From a virus: a stretch of DNA of 24,817 nt. The notes below the pieces were generated by a model that saw only the letters and a list, made by a program, of their open reading frames with translations, had not been told where the DNA came from and ran no database searches. The DNA lies in the IMG/VR virus record IMGVR_UViG_3300037520_000346, positions 1 to 24,817 of that record; one strand, written 5' to 3'. Each line of letters begins with the position of its first letter. The stretch's first letter is position 1. Position numbers and translations under genes: made by a program. Positions 7,230 through 13,039 of the stretch are shown here, in pieces.

Positions 7230-8826
7230 CTTCGATGACCTCTGATAACCTTCCTGTTGTGTGGTTGTAGTAGACGCTACAGGCTGGACCTGTCGTACCT
7301 GAGAAGCGGTTCTTGAGTACCCTAATCCTGGTGATATTGCGTTCACGTTCATCATCATGCTGTGCATTCCTTTCCATACCGATAACCATGTCAGACAATT
7401 GTGCAATGCTTCCAGAGCCTCTAAGCTGTCCTAGCGATGTTGCTGCTCCTTCTTCATGGCCTTTACCGTCAGGTCTCTTTAGGTGGCTGACAATCAGTAA
7501 GGATATACCAGTCTCTTGAACCAGCATCCTTAGCTTTGTCATGATCTCATCTAAGGCTTTCCTCTCATCGCCAACATCACCAGCACTGACGATGATGCTA
7601 ATATGATCCAACACCACAAAGCTACATCCCAATCCTTTTGACATGAATCTGACTCTTGATAAAATATTATCAATTGACGTACTACCAAAATGATCAAAAA
7701 GATAAACCCTGTTAGTGCCAAGAGTGTGCTCAAAGGCATCTCTAAACTCCTCATCTGTGTATGCTGTGTCTGGTAAATGTAAAGGTTTGTTAGCGTGTAT
7801 CGACATCAAGCCTTTAGCAGTGCGAACAGTAGACTCCTCGAGGAACATCAAACCAATGTTGTCATCTGTCTTGCACAAGATATGATACACGATCTCACGC
7901 AACACCTGTGATTTACCTAGTCCAGATCCAGCAGTGAAAGTAACTAGTTCACCCTTCCTAATGCCATAGGTTAGCTTGTTAAGACCATCAAAGGGATAGT
8001 TACATGAAGACTTAATAGCCGGTGTATTGATGTCTTCCCACAGCTTAGAGCCATTGACAATGCCATCAGGTACATAGGTCTCAGCAGCAAACCAATCTTG
8101 TATGTATTCCTTTATTGCTCCTTCTTTAAGGTAATCGTTAGCATCCTTGAATGGTGCTCTATGCTTGACAACTTTAGCCTTAGCACCAAATAGGTCAGCT
8201 ACTTGCGTAGCAGCTTTCTTCCCAGGTTCATCAGCATCAAAAGAGATAACAATGGTTTCAAAAGAATCAAGATATTCATAGTTGGCTTTACAGTCCTTTA
8301 GTGCTGCCTGTGCTCCATTGCGGATAGATACTGAAGGATACTTCATACCATTCATCTGATAGACTGCAATGGCATCAAACTCACCTTCAGTGATGGTAAT
8401 GCTCTTACCTCCTTTAGCAAATAAGTGTTGTCCGAACAATGTATTAGCTTTGCTCCAATCTCCTTTGATGGTGCATTCAGTCTTCGTAGCTTCATGCCTT
8501 ACCTTGTATGCTGCTACCTTTCCATCAGCATCATGATAGGGAAATACTACTTCGTAGTCATCAGTAAGCACTACGTTGTAAGCCTTCAGTGCATCAGCAC
8601 TAAGGTTTCTCACTGGTATCGAGCGATATTGACCTTGAATCATAGGTACAACTTTAGGCTTAGATGGTGTGTTTTGTACGAAGTTATCAACATTTGTAGA
8701 CAACTTCTTATTTGTACCGCAACTAAAGCAGTGACTCCATGTCTCGCCTTTGTCGTTCTCTGACACTGATAAGGCATCAGAGCTACCGCAATCATCACAA
8801 CCCTGGTGCGTAGCTAAGTATGTCAT
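7216..8826 (-). CDS. T7 gp4-like primase-helicase
   Basis: A fused primase and replicative helicase, 536 residues. The zinc-binding domain has C10, C13, C33 and C36. The TOPRIM primase core has ITEGEFDAI (144-152) and ISFDADEPG (194-202). The RecA-like helicase has Walker A GSGLGKS (300-306), FLEES, Walker B VVLDHISI near 400, and LLIVSHLKRPDGK followed by LRGSGSIAQLSD, the usual gp4/DnaB motif 3 and 4 region. It unwinds DNA ahead of the polymerase and lays down primers on the lagging strand. It is the first gene after the methyltransferase cassette; its ATG overlaps the preceding stop (ATGA), with the repeated GGGGTGAG element as ribosome-binding site. Confidence 0.95.
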   Translation of the reverse strand: MTYLATHQGCDDCGSSDALSVSENDKGETWSHCFSCGTNKKLSTNVDNFVQNTPSKPKVVPMIQGQYRSIPVRNLSADALKAYNVVLTDDYEVVFPYHDADGKVAAYKVRHEATKTECTIKGDWSKANTLFGQHLFAKGGKSITITEGEFDAIAVYQMNGMKYPSVSIRNGAQAALKDCKANYEYLDSFETIVISFDADEPGKKAATQVADLFGAKAKVVKHRAPFKDANDYLKEGAIKEYIQDWFAAETYVPDGIVNGSKLWEDINTPAIKSSCNYPFDGLNKLTYGIRKGELVTFTAGSGLGKSQVLREIVYHILCKTDDNIGLMFLEESTVRTAKGLMSIHANKPLHLPDTAYTDEEFRDAFEHTLGTNRVYLFDHFGSTSIDNILSRVRFMSKGLGCSFVVLDHISIIVSAGDVGDERKALDEIMTKLRMLVQETGISLLIVSHLKRPDGKGHEEGAATSLGQLRGSGSIAQLSDMVIGMERNAQHDDERERNITRIRVLKNRFSGTTGPACSVYYNHTTGRLSEVIEDENL

Positions 8827-9026
8827 TGCTCACCCCTTGCTTTCAGCATGGCGTCGGCCATCAAATACGACGCCTTTGCGGTGACGTGTGCGGTATGCTC
8901 ATCGTGCGCTTTTCCGCAACTAAACAGACCTTGCATCGCCTTAGCTGCAAAGTAATCGCGCAGTGTCATTCCTGTTTCGTTCGGCCATCCGTTTCGTGGA
9001 AATGCTGGTCCTCCATCGTTAATCAT
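8823..9026 (-). CDS. Small conserved phage protein (67 aa), RDYFAAKAMQG type
   Basis: Contains GGPAFPRNGWPNETGMTLRD then YFAAKAMQGLFS, and ends with ASYLMADAMLKARGEQ. Proteins of this type (GPAFP...GMTLRDYFAAKAMQG...A.AYxMADAML) are common in proteobacterial phages and prophages; their function is unknown. It belongs to the cassette joined by the repeated junction, with ATGA overlap to the helicase on one side and to the next gene on the other. Confidence 0.75.
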   Translation of the reverse strand: MINDGGPAFPRNGWPNETGMTLRDYFAAKAMQGLFSCGKAHDEHTAHVTAKASYLMADAMLKARGEQ

Positions 9027-9211
9027 TGCTCACCCCACACAAGCACGTCCGCCTTTCCGGTAAACACCATCCACGCAGCCGTAACGCGCTTTTTGATGTT
9101 GATCCCAGACCAGCTTTCTGGTCTGGCTGGCGCCCACAAGCCATTTTTCAATTGCTTAGAAACATCCCAACACTTGATGTCCGTCGCTGAATAGACCATG
9201 GGTGTCCTCAT
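9023..9211 (-). CDS. Hypothetical protein (62 aa)
   Basis: Encodes a small, weakly basic protein: MRTPMVYSATDIKCWDVSKQ, then LKNGLWAPARPES and a C-terminal VTAAWMVFTGKADVLVWGEQ. It looks globular and has no known signature. The coding case rests on clean ATGA overlaps at both ends and on the repeated GGGGTGAG ribosome-binding element shared with its neighbours. The tail GEQ is partly dictated by that element. Confidence 0.6.
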   Translation of the reverse strand: MRTPMVYSATDIKCWDVSKQLKNGLWAPARPESWSGINIKKRVTAAWMVFTGKADVLVWGEQ

Positions 9212-9501
9212 ATCTCACCCCTTGCTCTGATGTCGTCTCTAATTTCGTGCAATGCTCGATAAGTCCATTCACAAGCAAGCTCTCCAGACCGAGAATTACC
9301 GACAGGTATTCGATACGTTTCAATGATCTCGATGCAGGCTTTTCTTTCATGTGCTGCGACAAGGGCAGCAAAACGCTCTAAATCCTTGTGGGTAAAAGCA
9401 TAAAGACCGTACGGTGTTTTCGTCATCATCAAGAGGGTTTCCCACGGCTTGCGTATGCCTTCTTGTATAGCAAGTTCGTCAAGTCCGATGTGGTTAGTCA
9501 T
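9208..9501 (-). CDS. Hypothetical protein (97 aa), phage HER-type
   Basis: Contains FTHKDLERFAALVAAHERKA then CIEIIETYRIP. A segment of the form LERFAxLVAAHERxAC is found in many small proteins of proteobacterial phages, usually of unknown role. The start ATG lies just behind GGGGTGAGCA, which also carries the methyltransferase stop codon. The end ATGA overlaps the next gene. Confidence 0.65.
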   Translation of the reverse strand: MTNHIGLDELAIQEGIRKPWETLLMMTKTPYGLYAFTHKDLERFAALVAAHERKACIEIIETYRIPVGNSRSGELACEWTYRALHEIRDDIRARGEI

Positions 9502-9504
9502 TGC

Positions 9505-10398
9505 TCACCCCTTGTCGATTCTTTTACCAATCCATGCCATGACTGGCACTGCCATTGAATTACCCAATGCTTTGTATCTCGTGGTATCTGATGCTCCTAG
9601 TATGTTGGTGTAGTTATCAGGAAATCCTTGCAGTCGCTCACATTCAGTTGGAGTTAGTCGGCGAACCGCCATTGATTGCGCCACTGCTGCCGGTTGAGCG
9701 CGATCTAATGTAGGAGCAATTTCAACACTGATTCCTAATCCGTTAGATCCAGTATTAGCCGTAATCATGCTGTAGGATTTAGATTTAGGCGCGATTCCAA
9801 AGCGATCCGCAATGGTTCCGGCAACTTCTTGCCCCTTTTCTCTGCTCGGCGCAGGATGCCCTTGCAAGCTGTGGCGCTCAAAAAGTACCGCTGCGGCACG
9901 TCGCCAGTCTCCAAAGTATCCGACAACGAACACACGTCTGCGTCGCTGGGCCACTCCGAAGTACTGAGCGTCAAGCACTCGATACGCGAACCCATACCCG
10001 AGTTCTGCCAACGCCCCGAGGAAGGAACCAAAGTCCCGTCCTCCGTTGCTTGACAATACGCCGGGGACGTTTTCCCAGACAAACCACTTGGGCTTAAATC
10101 GGTCAAGAATGCCGCAATAGACAAGTGCAAGGTTGCCTCTTGGGTCTGCGAGTCCTTTCCTGAGTCCTGCGATGCTGAAGGATTGGCAGGGGCTTCCCCC
10201 AACAACAAGGTCAACTGTTCCAAGATCCCACTCCTGATATTTGATCATGTCGCCTAGATTTGGCACGTCTGGATAGTGATGCGCCAACACTCTGCTAGGA
10301 AATTTATCTATTTCTGAAAAAGCAACTGGCTTCCAACCTAGCGGATGCCACGCAACAGTTGCCGCCTCGATGCCAGAACATACGGAAAGATATCTCAT
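9505..10398 (-). CDS. dcm: C5-cytosine DNA methyltransferase (orphan)
   Basis: Transfers a methyl group from S-adenosylmethionine to the C5 of cytosine. All main motifs are visible in 297 residues: motif I SVCSGIEA (5-12), motif IV GGSPCQSFS with catalytic C71, motif VI WENV (108-111), motif VIII QRRRRVFVVG (151-160), motif IX RLTPTECERLQGFPD and motif X KALGNSMAVPV near the end. The target-recognition part between VIII and IX is short. No restriction nuclease lies next to it, so it is probably an orphan enzyme that protects phage DNA from host restriction (inference). It begins in an ATGA overlap with the gene upstream. Base composition is richer in G+C than the replication genes, suggesting transfer as a cassette. 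Confidence 0.93.
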   Translation of the reverse strand: MRYLSVCSGIEAATVAWHPLGWKPVAFSEIDKFPSRVLAHHYPDVPNLGDMIKYQEWDLGTVDLVVGGSPCQSFSIAGLRKGLADPRGNLALVYCGILDRFKPKWFVWENVPGVLSSNGGRDFGSFLGALAELGYGFAYRVLDAQYFGVAQRRRRVFVVGYFGDWRRAAAVLFERHSLQGHPAPSREKGQEVAGTIADRFGIAPKSKSYSMITANTGSNGLGISVEIAPTLDRAQPAAVAQSMAVRRLTPTECERLQGFPDNYTNILGASDTTRYKALGNSMAVPVMAWIGKRIDKG

Positions 10399-10703
10399 GC
10401 TCTTCCCGTCTCTACCATTTTCCCTAAGTTAAAAGGATTATGCCAACAGATACCCGTTGTATCCTTAGTGACATAACCACCTAAAGTATAGATGATTTTC
10501 TTCTGCCTGTCACCATAGATGTAAATATCCCTATCAACAGTGTAGTTATCTACTAGCTTCTGCATTGCATTCAGCAGTGCATTCTTACCCTTAGCAGGGA
10601 ATGCTGCCATCAGATCCTCTAAAGAGCATGTACCACCATTAGAGTGCATAAACAGCACATACGGTGAAGGCTTACGCTTCCTGGGTTGTATCTTCTTCTT
10701 CAT
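10395..10703 (-). CDS. Hypothetical basic protein (102 aa), possible winged-helix
   Basis: Starts MKKKIQPRKRKPSPYVLFMH, with a cluster of lysines and arginines. The middle (CSLEDLMAAFPAKGKNALLN, then AMQKLVDNYTV and IYTL) has helix-helix-strand spacing like a winged helix, so DNA binding is possible, but this is only a pattern reading. Its stop overlaps the methyltransferase ATG (ATGA), and its own ATG overlaps the gene before it, so it is translated in the same chain. Confidence 0.6.
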   Translation of the reverse strand: MKKKIQPRKRKPSPYVLFMHSNGGTCSLEDLMAAFPAKGKNALLNAMQKLVDNYTVDRDIYIYGDRQKKIIYTLGGYVTKDTTGICWHNPFNLGKMVETGRA

Positions 10704-10900
10704 ACGTTGAACCCCTTAGCATTCAAAGCCTTAGTTAACTGACGCATCATAAAGTAAAAACCATACTCTTGACATAAGCGAACAAAACGATTTAACACAT
10801 CATTGACATTGTGATCCTCATGCATATCTTCATACTCGCCTTTAGTGTAGTCAAAGGCTTCTTCAGGTAAAAACTCGTCATCAGGGTACATTTCGAACAA
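10700..10900 (-). CDS. Small acidic hypothetical protein (66 aa)
   Basis: MFEMYPDDEFLPEEAFDYTK leads into an acidic EYEDMHEDHN stretch and a helical C-terminus (VLNRFVRLCQEYGFYFMMRQ). Such an acidic N-terminal half could mimic DNA or bind a basic partner, but nothing more can be said. It is the first gene downstream of the large palindrome and the leftward promoter candidate. Ribosome-binding signal is AAGGA, rather far upstream. Confidence 0.6.
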   Translation of the reverse strand: MFEMYPDDEFLPEEAFDYTKGEYEDMHEDHNVNDVLNRFVRLCQEYGFYFMMRQLTKALNAKGFNV

Positions 10901-10926
10901 TCCTTATGTTAAGCCCTACTGTACAT

Positions 10927-11003
10927 AGGCTAAATAGTCTAAGTACTAAGTATATATTAAATATTATACATAGTATATACTTAGTACTTAGACTAAGTAG
11001 CCT
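10927..11003. repeat. Large inverted repeat (30-nt arms, 17-nt loop)
   Basis: The inner 20 bases of each arm (10937-10956 and 10974-10993) are exact reverse complements. The next 10 bases outward match at 8 of 10 positions. The loop is an AT-only/A+T-rich 17 nt. Neither side is followed by a T run, so a plain rho-independent terminator is unlikely. A promoter-like site lies just upstream in the leftward direction, so the hairpin would fall in the 5' leader of the next transcript. It could be an RNase III processing site, an operator for a dimeric protein, or a replication-related structure; the sequence alone does not decide. Confidence 0.9.
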
Positions 11004-11022
11004 ACATAACCTATATAGATTT

Positions 11023-11052
11023 AGGGTATCAGAAAAAAAACAAAGTTGTCAA
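11023..11052 (-). promoter_or_regulatory. Candidate sigma70 promoter, leftward
   Basis: On the minus strand an exact TTGACA (-35) at 11052-11047 is followed after 18 bases by TACCCT (-10, poor match). The spacer is T-rich. Transcription would start near 11015, directly before the large palindrome, and serve the genes from 10900 leftward. The weak -10 suggests that it may need an activator or may not be used. Confidence 0.4.
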
Positions 11053-11053
11053 G

Positions 11054-11251
11054 TCATTCTTCATCAATGTTACGTTTGCTTACAATGTCATCATCTCCTT
11101 CATTGATCAATCGTACATTACCAACAGCAGCAATCTCATCTCGGACATACTTAAAACATCCATTGCATAAGTCAATGTACTGGTGTGTTCGAACACTACG
11201 CCTAGAGGCTTCGTAGTCACTTAAGGCTTCATTACATGATAAGCATCTAAT
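11054..11251 (-). CDS. Zinc-ribbon protein (about 65 aa) without a canonical start codon
   Basis: The reading frame gives RCLSCNEALSDYEASRRS, then THQYIDLCNGCF and an acidic tail. Two C-x2-C pairs make a small treble-clef or ribbon finger, of a type common in phages (RCxxCNxxLSDxEA...CxxC). Between the in-frame stop of the HNH gene and the first cysteine there is no ATG, GTG or TTG. The best candidate is ATT at 11251, six bases after AGGGA. Either AUU is used, as in bacterial infC, or the HNH insertion removed the original start. The frame stays open with normal codon use, which suggests recent function. Confidence 0.55.
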   Translation of the reverse strand: MRCLSCNEALSDYEASRRSVRTHQYIDLCNGCFKYVRDEIAAVGNVRLINEGDDDIVSKRNIDEE

Positions 11252-11260
11252 CTTCCGTCC

Positions 11261-11728
11261 CTACCTTTCGTATGAGTATCTTTGTTTAACTATGTTGTGA
11301 ACTGTAGCCGTACTGGTGTTGTTTAAGGCTGCTGTTTTTCTTAAGGATAGTAAAGATAAATAATCTTTTCGTATCTTTTCAACCTCAGCTTCAGTGTGTT
11401 TTTTAGGGTTTGGGTTAAATCTTCTTCCTTTCCTTATCATGTCTTGTACATTGTCTTTTTGAGTTCCTAAAAACAAGTGATTAGGGTTAACACAGCCGGG
11501 ATTATCGCAATGATGGCAAACACAAAGGTTACTTGGTACAGGCTGTTCATTGTTTTTGTAGTATTCATAAGCATACCTATGTGCAAGTGAAAATTTATAT
11601 TCTGTGTCCCTTTGAACATGAAATTGCCCATAACCTCTCCTATGTTTAAAACCTAACCATTCCCAACAATCATCTGGACCTTTCATGTCTACTTTCTTAC
11701 GCCAGCGTTCAAAGGTAGTCCTTTTCAC
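11261..11728 (-). CDS. HNH homing endonuclease, free-standing
   Basis: A 155-residue protein of the HNH_3 type. The nuclease core has CWEWLGFKHRRGYGQF (22-37), SLAHRYAYEYY, LCVCHHCDNPGCVNPNHLFL with the HH, zinc cysteines and final N-x-x-H, then GTQKDNVQDMIRKGR. The C-terminus (SLRKTAALNNTSTATVHNIV) resembles a helix-turn-helix DNA-binding unit. Start is GTG, which shares bases with the TGA of the preceding gene (GTGA). No room exists on the upstream side for a group I intron core, so it is an intergenic mobile gene. It sits immediately before the zinc-ribbon frame that lacks a start. Confidence 0.88.
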   Translation of the reverse strand: MKRTTFERWRKKVDMKGPDDCWEWLGFKHRRGYGQFHVQRDTEYKFSLAHRYAYEYYKNNEQPVPSNLCVCHHCDNPGCVNPNHLFLGTQKDNVQDMIRKGRRFNPNPKKHTEAEVEKIRKDYLSLLSLRKTAALNNTSTATVHNIVKQRYSYER

Positions 11729-11898
11729 TTAAGATCATCCTTCATTGATTCAATCAACGAAACAAGTCTGTAATACTGAACATGTTCTTTCTCTGCTTCT
11801 TTGTCTGCAGCATCAGCATGACCTAATGCAATGGCAATGTTAGCCTTGATTTGAAGCTCGATTAGGTACAGTAACTCATCCAACATCTCTTTAGTCAT
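11725..11898 (-). CDS. Small helical hypothetical protein (57 aa)
   Basis: Reads MTKEMLDELLYLIELQIKAN, then IAIALGHADAADKEAEKEH and VQYYRLVSLIESMKDDLK. It is almost entirely helical with alternating charged residues and could form a coiled coil. The ATG at 11898 is preceded by GAGGG at correct spacing. Its stop overlaps the GTG of the HNH gene. Function unknown. Confidence 0.65.
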   Translation of the reverse strand: MTKEMLDELLYLIELQIKANIAIALGHADAADKEAEKEHVQYYRLVSLIESMKDDLK

Positions 11899-11908
11899 AG
11901 AATACCCT

Positions 11909-11949
11909 CTAGAATCGATTAAAACAGGCCTAGAAGCGATTATCTAGGC
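11909..11949. repeat. Two 13-bp direct repeats 21 bp apart, with a 7-bp hairpin
   Basis: CTAGAATCGATTA (11909-11921) and CTAGAAGCGATTA (11930-11942) differ at one base and are spaced 21 bp, two helical turns. The second unit also starts an inverted repeat, GCCTAGA (11928-11934) with TCTAGGC (11943-11949), loop 8 nt. They lie in the gap before the 57-aa gene. On the minus strand the hairpin is followed by a short T run, so a weak terminator or an operator are both possible. Confidence 0.5.
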
Positions 11950-11964
11950 TAAGGTGACACCTAC

Positions 11965-12174
11965 CTACATGAGTGCATCTTCAACGCCTTGTAGAGCCTC
12001 TAATTGCTTAGCGTGTTTAGACTGCCTAAGCTTAGACAATACGCTGGGATTAACCCAAGTATAATTAGGGAATGGCCAGTTAGGATTATCAGCAGCATAG
12101 CGTATACAGACTAAACCTTCAGCGTCTGGACCTTGGACAATCTCGCATGGTTGATCATTGAATGTTAAGCTCAT
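11965..12174 (-). CDS. Hypothetical protein (69 aa)
   Basis: Starts MSLTFNDQPCEIVQGPDAEG and continues with VCIRYAADNPNWPFPNYTWV, then a helical tail. The N-terminal half looks like a small beta-barrel or SH3-like fold with aromatic residues, but no family is recognised. Its ATG overlaps the stop of the gene before it (ATGA). Confidence 0.65.
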   Translation of the reverse strand: MSLTFNDQPCEIVQGPDAEGLVCIRYAADNPNWPFPNYTWVNPSVLSKLRQSKHAKQLEALQGVEDALM

Positions 12175-12401
12175 TTGGTAATCCTATATTGTTTCCTGAA
12201 TTCTATGGTGTCTAAGTCTGTAAAGTTTTCCCTGTAGTGCTCTGCTAATTCAACATCAGATAGGTTATTGAATCCACCCTCAGAGAGAAAGCGAACAATC
12301 TCATCATAGACTTCAGGAAACTTAACAGAGGCAACAGCATAGTCTAATTCTCTCTTCGTGCAATCATAAAGTATATCTTCTTTCTTCAGTATGGTTGTCA
12401 T
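12171..12401 (-). CDS. Hypothetical protein (76 aa)
   Basis: MTTILKKEDILYDCTKRELD is followed by PEVYDEIVRFLSEGGFNNLS and VELAEHYRENFTDLD. The protein is probably all-helical. No signature found. The start lies three bases after the preceding stop. Confidence 0.6.
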   Translation of the reverse strand: MTTILKKEDILYDCTKRELDYAVASVKFPEVYDEIVRFLSEGGFNNLSDVELAEHYRENFTDLDTIEFRKQYRITK

Positions 12402-12404
12402 GAT

Positions 12405-12575
12405 CTAGTCCCCTGATAGGTCCACAATGGGGTTAATAACGTATTCAGTCAATTCTGAACTCTCAGCATAGTCTTCTGCCTTCGCCAGTGTATCAAAGCA
12501 ATCTAGGTGGGTTAAACCAGAGTATTCTGGATAACGATAAGTTAATAGATAGCCTACAATCTTATATTGTTCCAT
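12405..12575 (-). CDS. Small hypothetical protein (56 aa)
   Basis: Reads MEQYKIVGYLLTYRYPEYSG, then LTHLDCFDTLAKAEDYAESS and EYVINPIVDLSGD. Strand-helix-strand layout. The ATG at 12575 follows GAGGT within the preceding gene's end, five bases after its stop. Function unknown. Confidence 0.6.
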   Translation of the reverse strand: MEQYKIVGYLLTYRYPEYSGLTHLDCFDTLAKAEDYAESSELTEYVINPIVDLSGD

Positions 12576-12580
12576 TAAGT

Positions 12581-12784
12581 TTACCTCTGAACATAAAGTC
12601 TTGGAAAATTCTCGGTTTCGTAGGCGAACGAAAAGAAAACTTTTTTAGTGATTGGATTGTAACCGTAGTAAGTACCTACTGGCTTATCCATAGTATCTAA
12701 AAAGTCTTTCGCTAATCCAATATCATTATAGGATGCGACAACAACGCCTGATTTAATACCGCTGCGATAACGTATCTCGAACAT
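12581..12784 (-). CDS. Hypothetical protein (67 aa)
   Basis: MFEIRYRSGIKSGVVVASYN leads to DIGLAKDFLDTM, then TYYGYNPITKKVFFSFAY. The order strand-strand-helix-strand resembles that of the next gene downstream (12405-12575), so the two may be distant paralogues; I could not test this. No function is known. It starts two codons after the stop of the small helix-turn-helix-like gene. Confidence 0.6.
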   Translation of the reverse strand: MFEIRYRSGIKSGVVVASYNDIGLAKDFLDTMDKPVGTYYGYNPITKKVFFSFAYETENFPRLYVQR

Positions 12785-12793
12785 GTTAAACCC

Positions 12794-12943
12794 CTAAGAT
12801 AACAGAAGCTTTTTGAGGAAGGGTACAGCATAACCGGTAAGGTTTGATAGTTCCTTCAACGTCATACTAGGATTATTATCATATATGCGTTTGATATCAT
12901 CAAAGCTTAACCCATTGATTGGTTTTTTGAGTGTATAGGACAT
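12794..12943 (-). CDS. Small helix-turn-helix-like protein (49 aa)
   Basis: Encodes MSYTLKKPINGLSFDDIKRI, then YDNNPSMTLKELSNLTGYAV and PFLKKLLLS. The part MTLKELSNLTGYAVPFLKKL has the spacing of a helix-turn-helix unit of the kind that begins transcription regulators, but the protein ends there, so it may be a minimal regulator or a truncated one. The ATG at 12943 follows GAGGT by five bases. Confidence 0.55.
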   Translation of the reverse strand: MSYTLKKPINGLSFDDIKRIYDNNPSMTLKELSNLTGYAVPFLKKLLLS

Positions 12944-12950
12944 GATAACC

Positions 12951-13037
12951 TCATAGTGAGAAGAAAATCATTGCAGCATACAGTGCACCGAACAGTGCAC
13001 CGCCTAAGACTAAGATAACATCATTTGACTTTGACAT
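12951..13037 (-). CDS. Single-pass membrane micropeptide (28 aa)
   Basis: MSKSNDVILVLGGALFGALY plus AAMIFFSL. Residues 7-27 form one hydrophobic segment rich in Gly and Ala, after a short polar N-terminus. The ATG at 13037 follows AAGGG, which is also the end of the preceding gene. The position in a tight gene run and the good ribosome-binding site support it. It could act on the host membrane early in infection (inference). Confidence 0.5.
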   Translation of the reverse strand: MSKSNDVILVLGGALFGALYAAMIFFSL

Positions 13038-13039
13038 GA

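Noticed and set aside
8820-9194. Rightward 124-aa frame opposite the small cassette genes
   Set aside because: The leftward genes have ATGA overlaps and repeated start elements; the rightward frame has no context or motif.
9765-10223. Leftward 152-aa frame inside the methyltransferase
   Set aside because: A different frame of the same strand as a complete methyltransferase; low-complexity and no start signal.
11261-11898. Second group I intron around the HNH gene
   Set aside because: HNH GTG overlaps the preceding stop, so no upstream core or guide sequence can fit.
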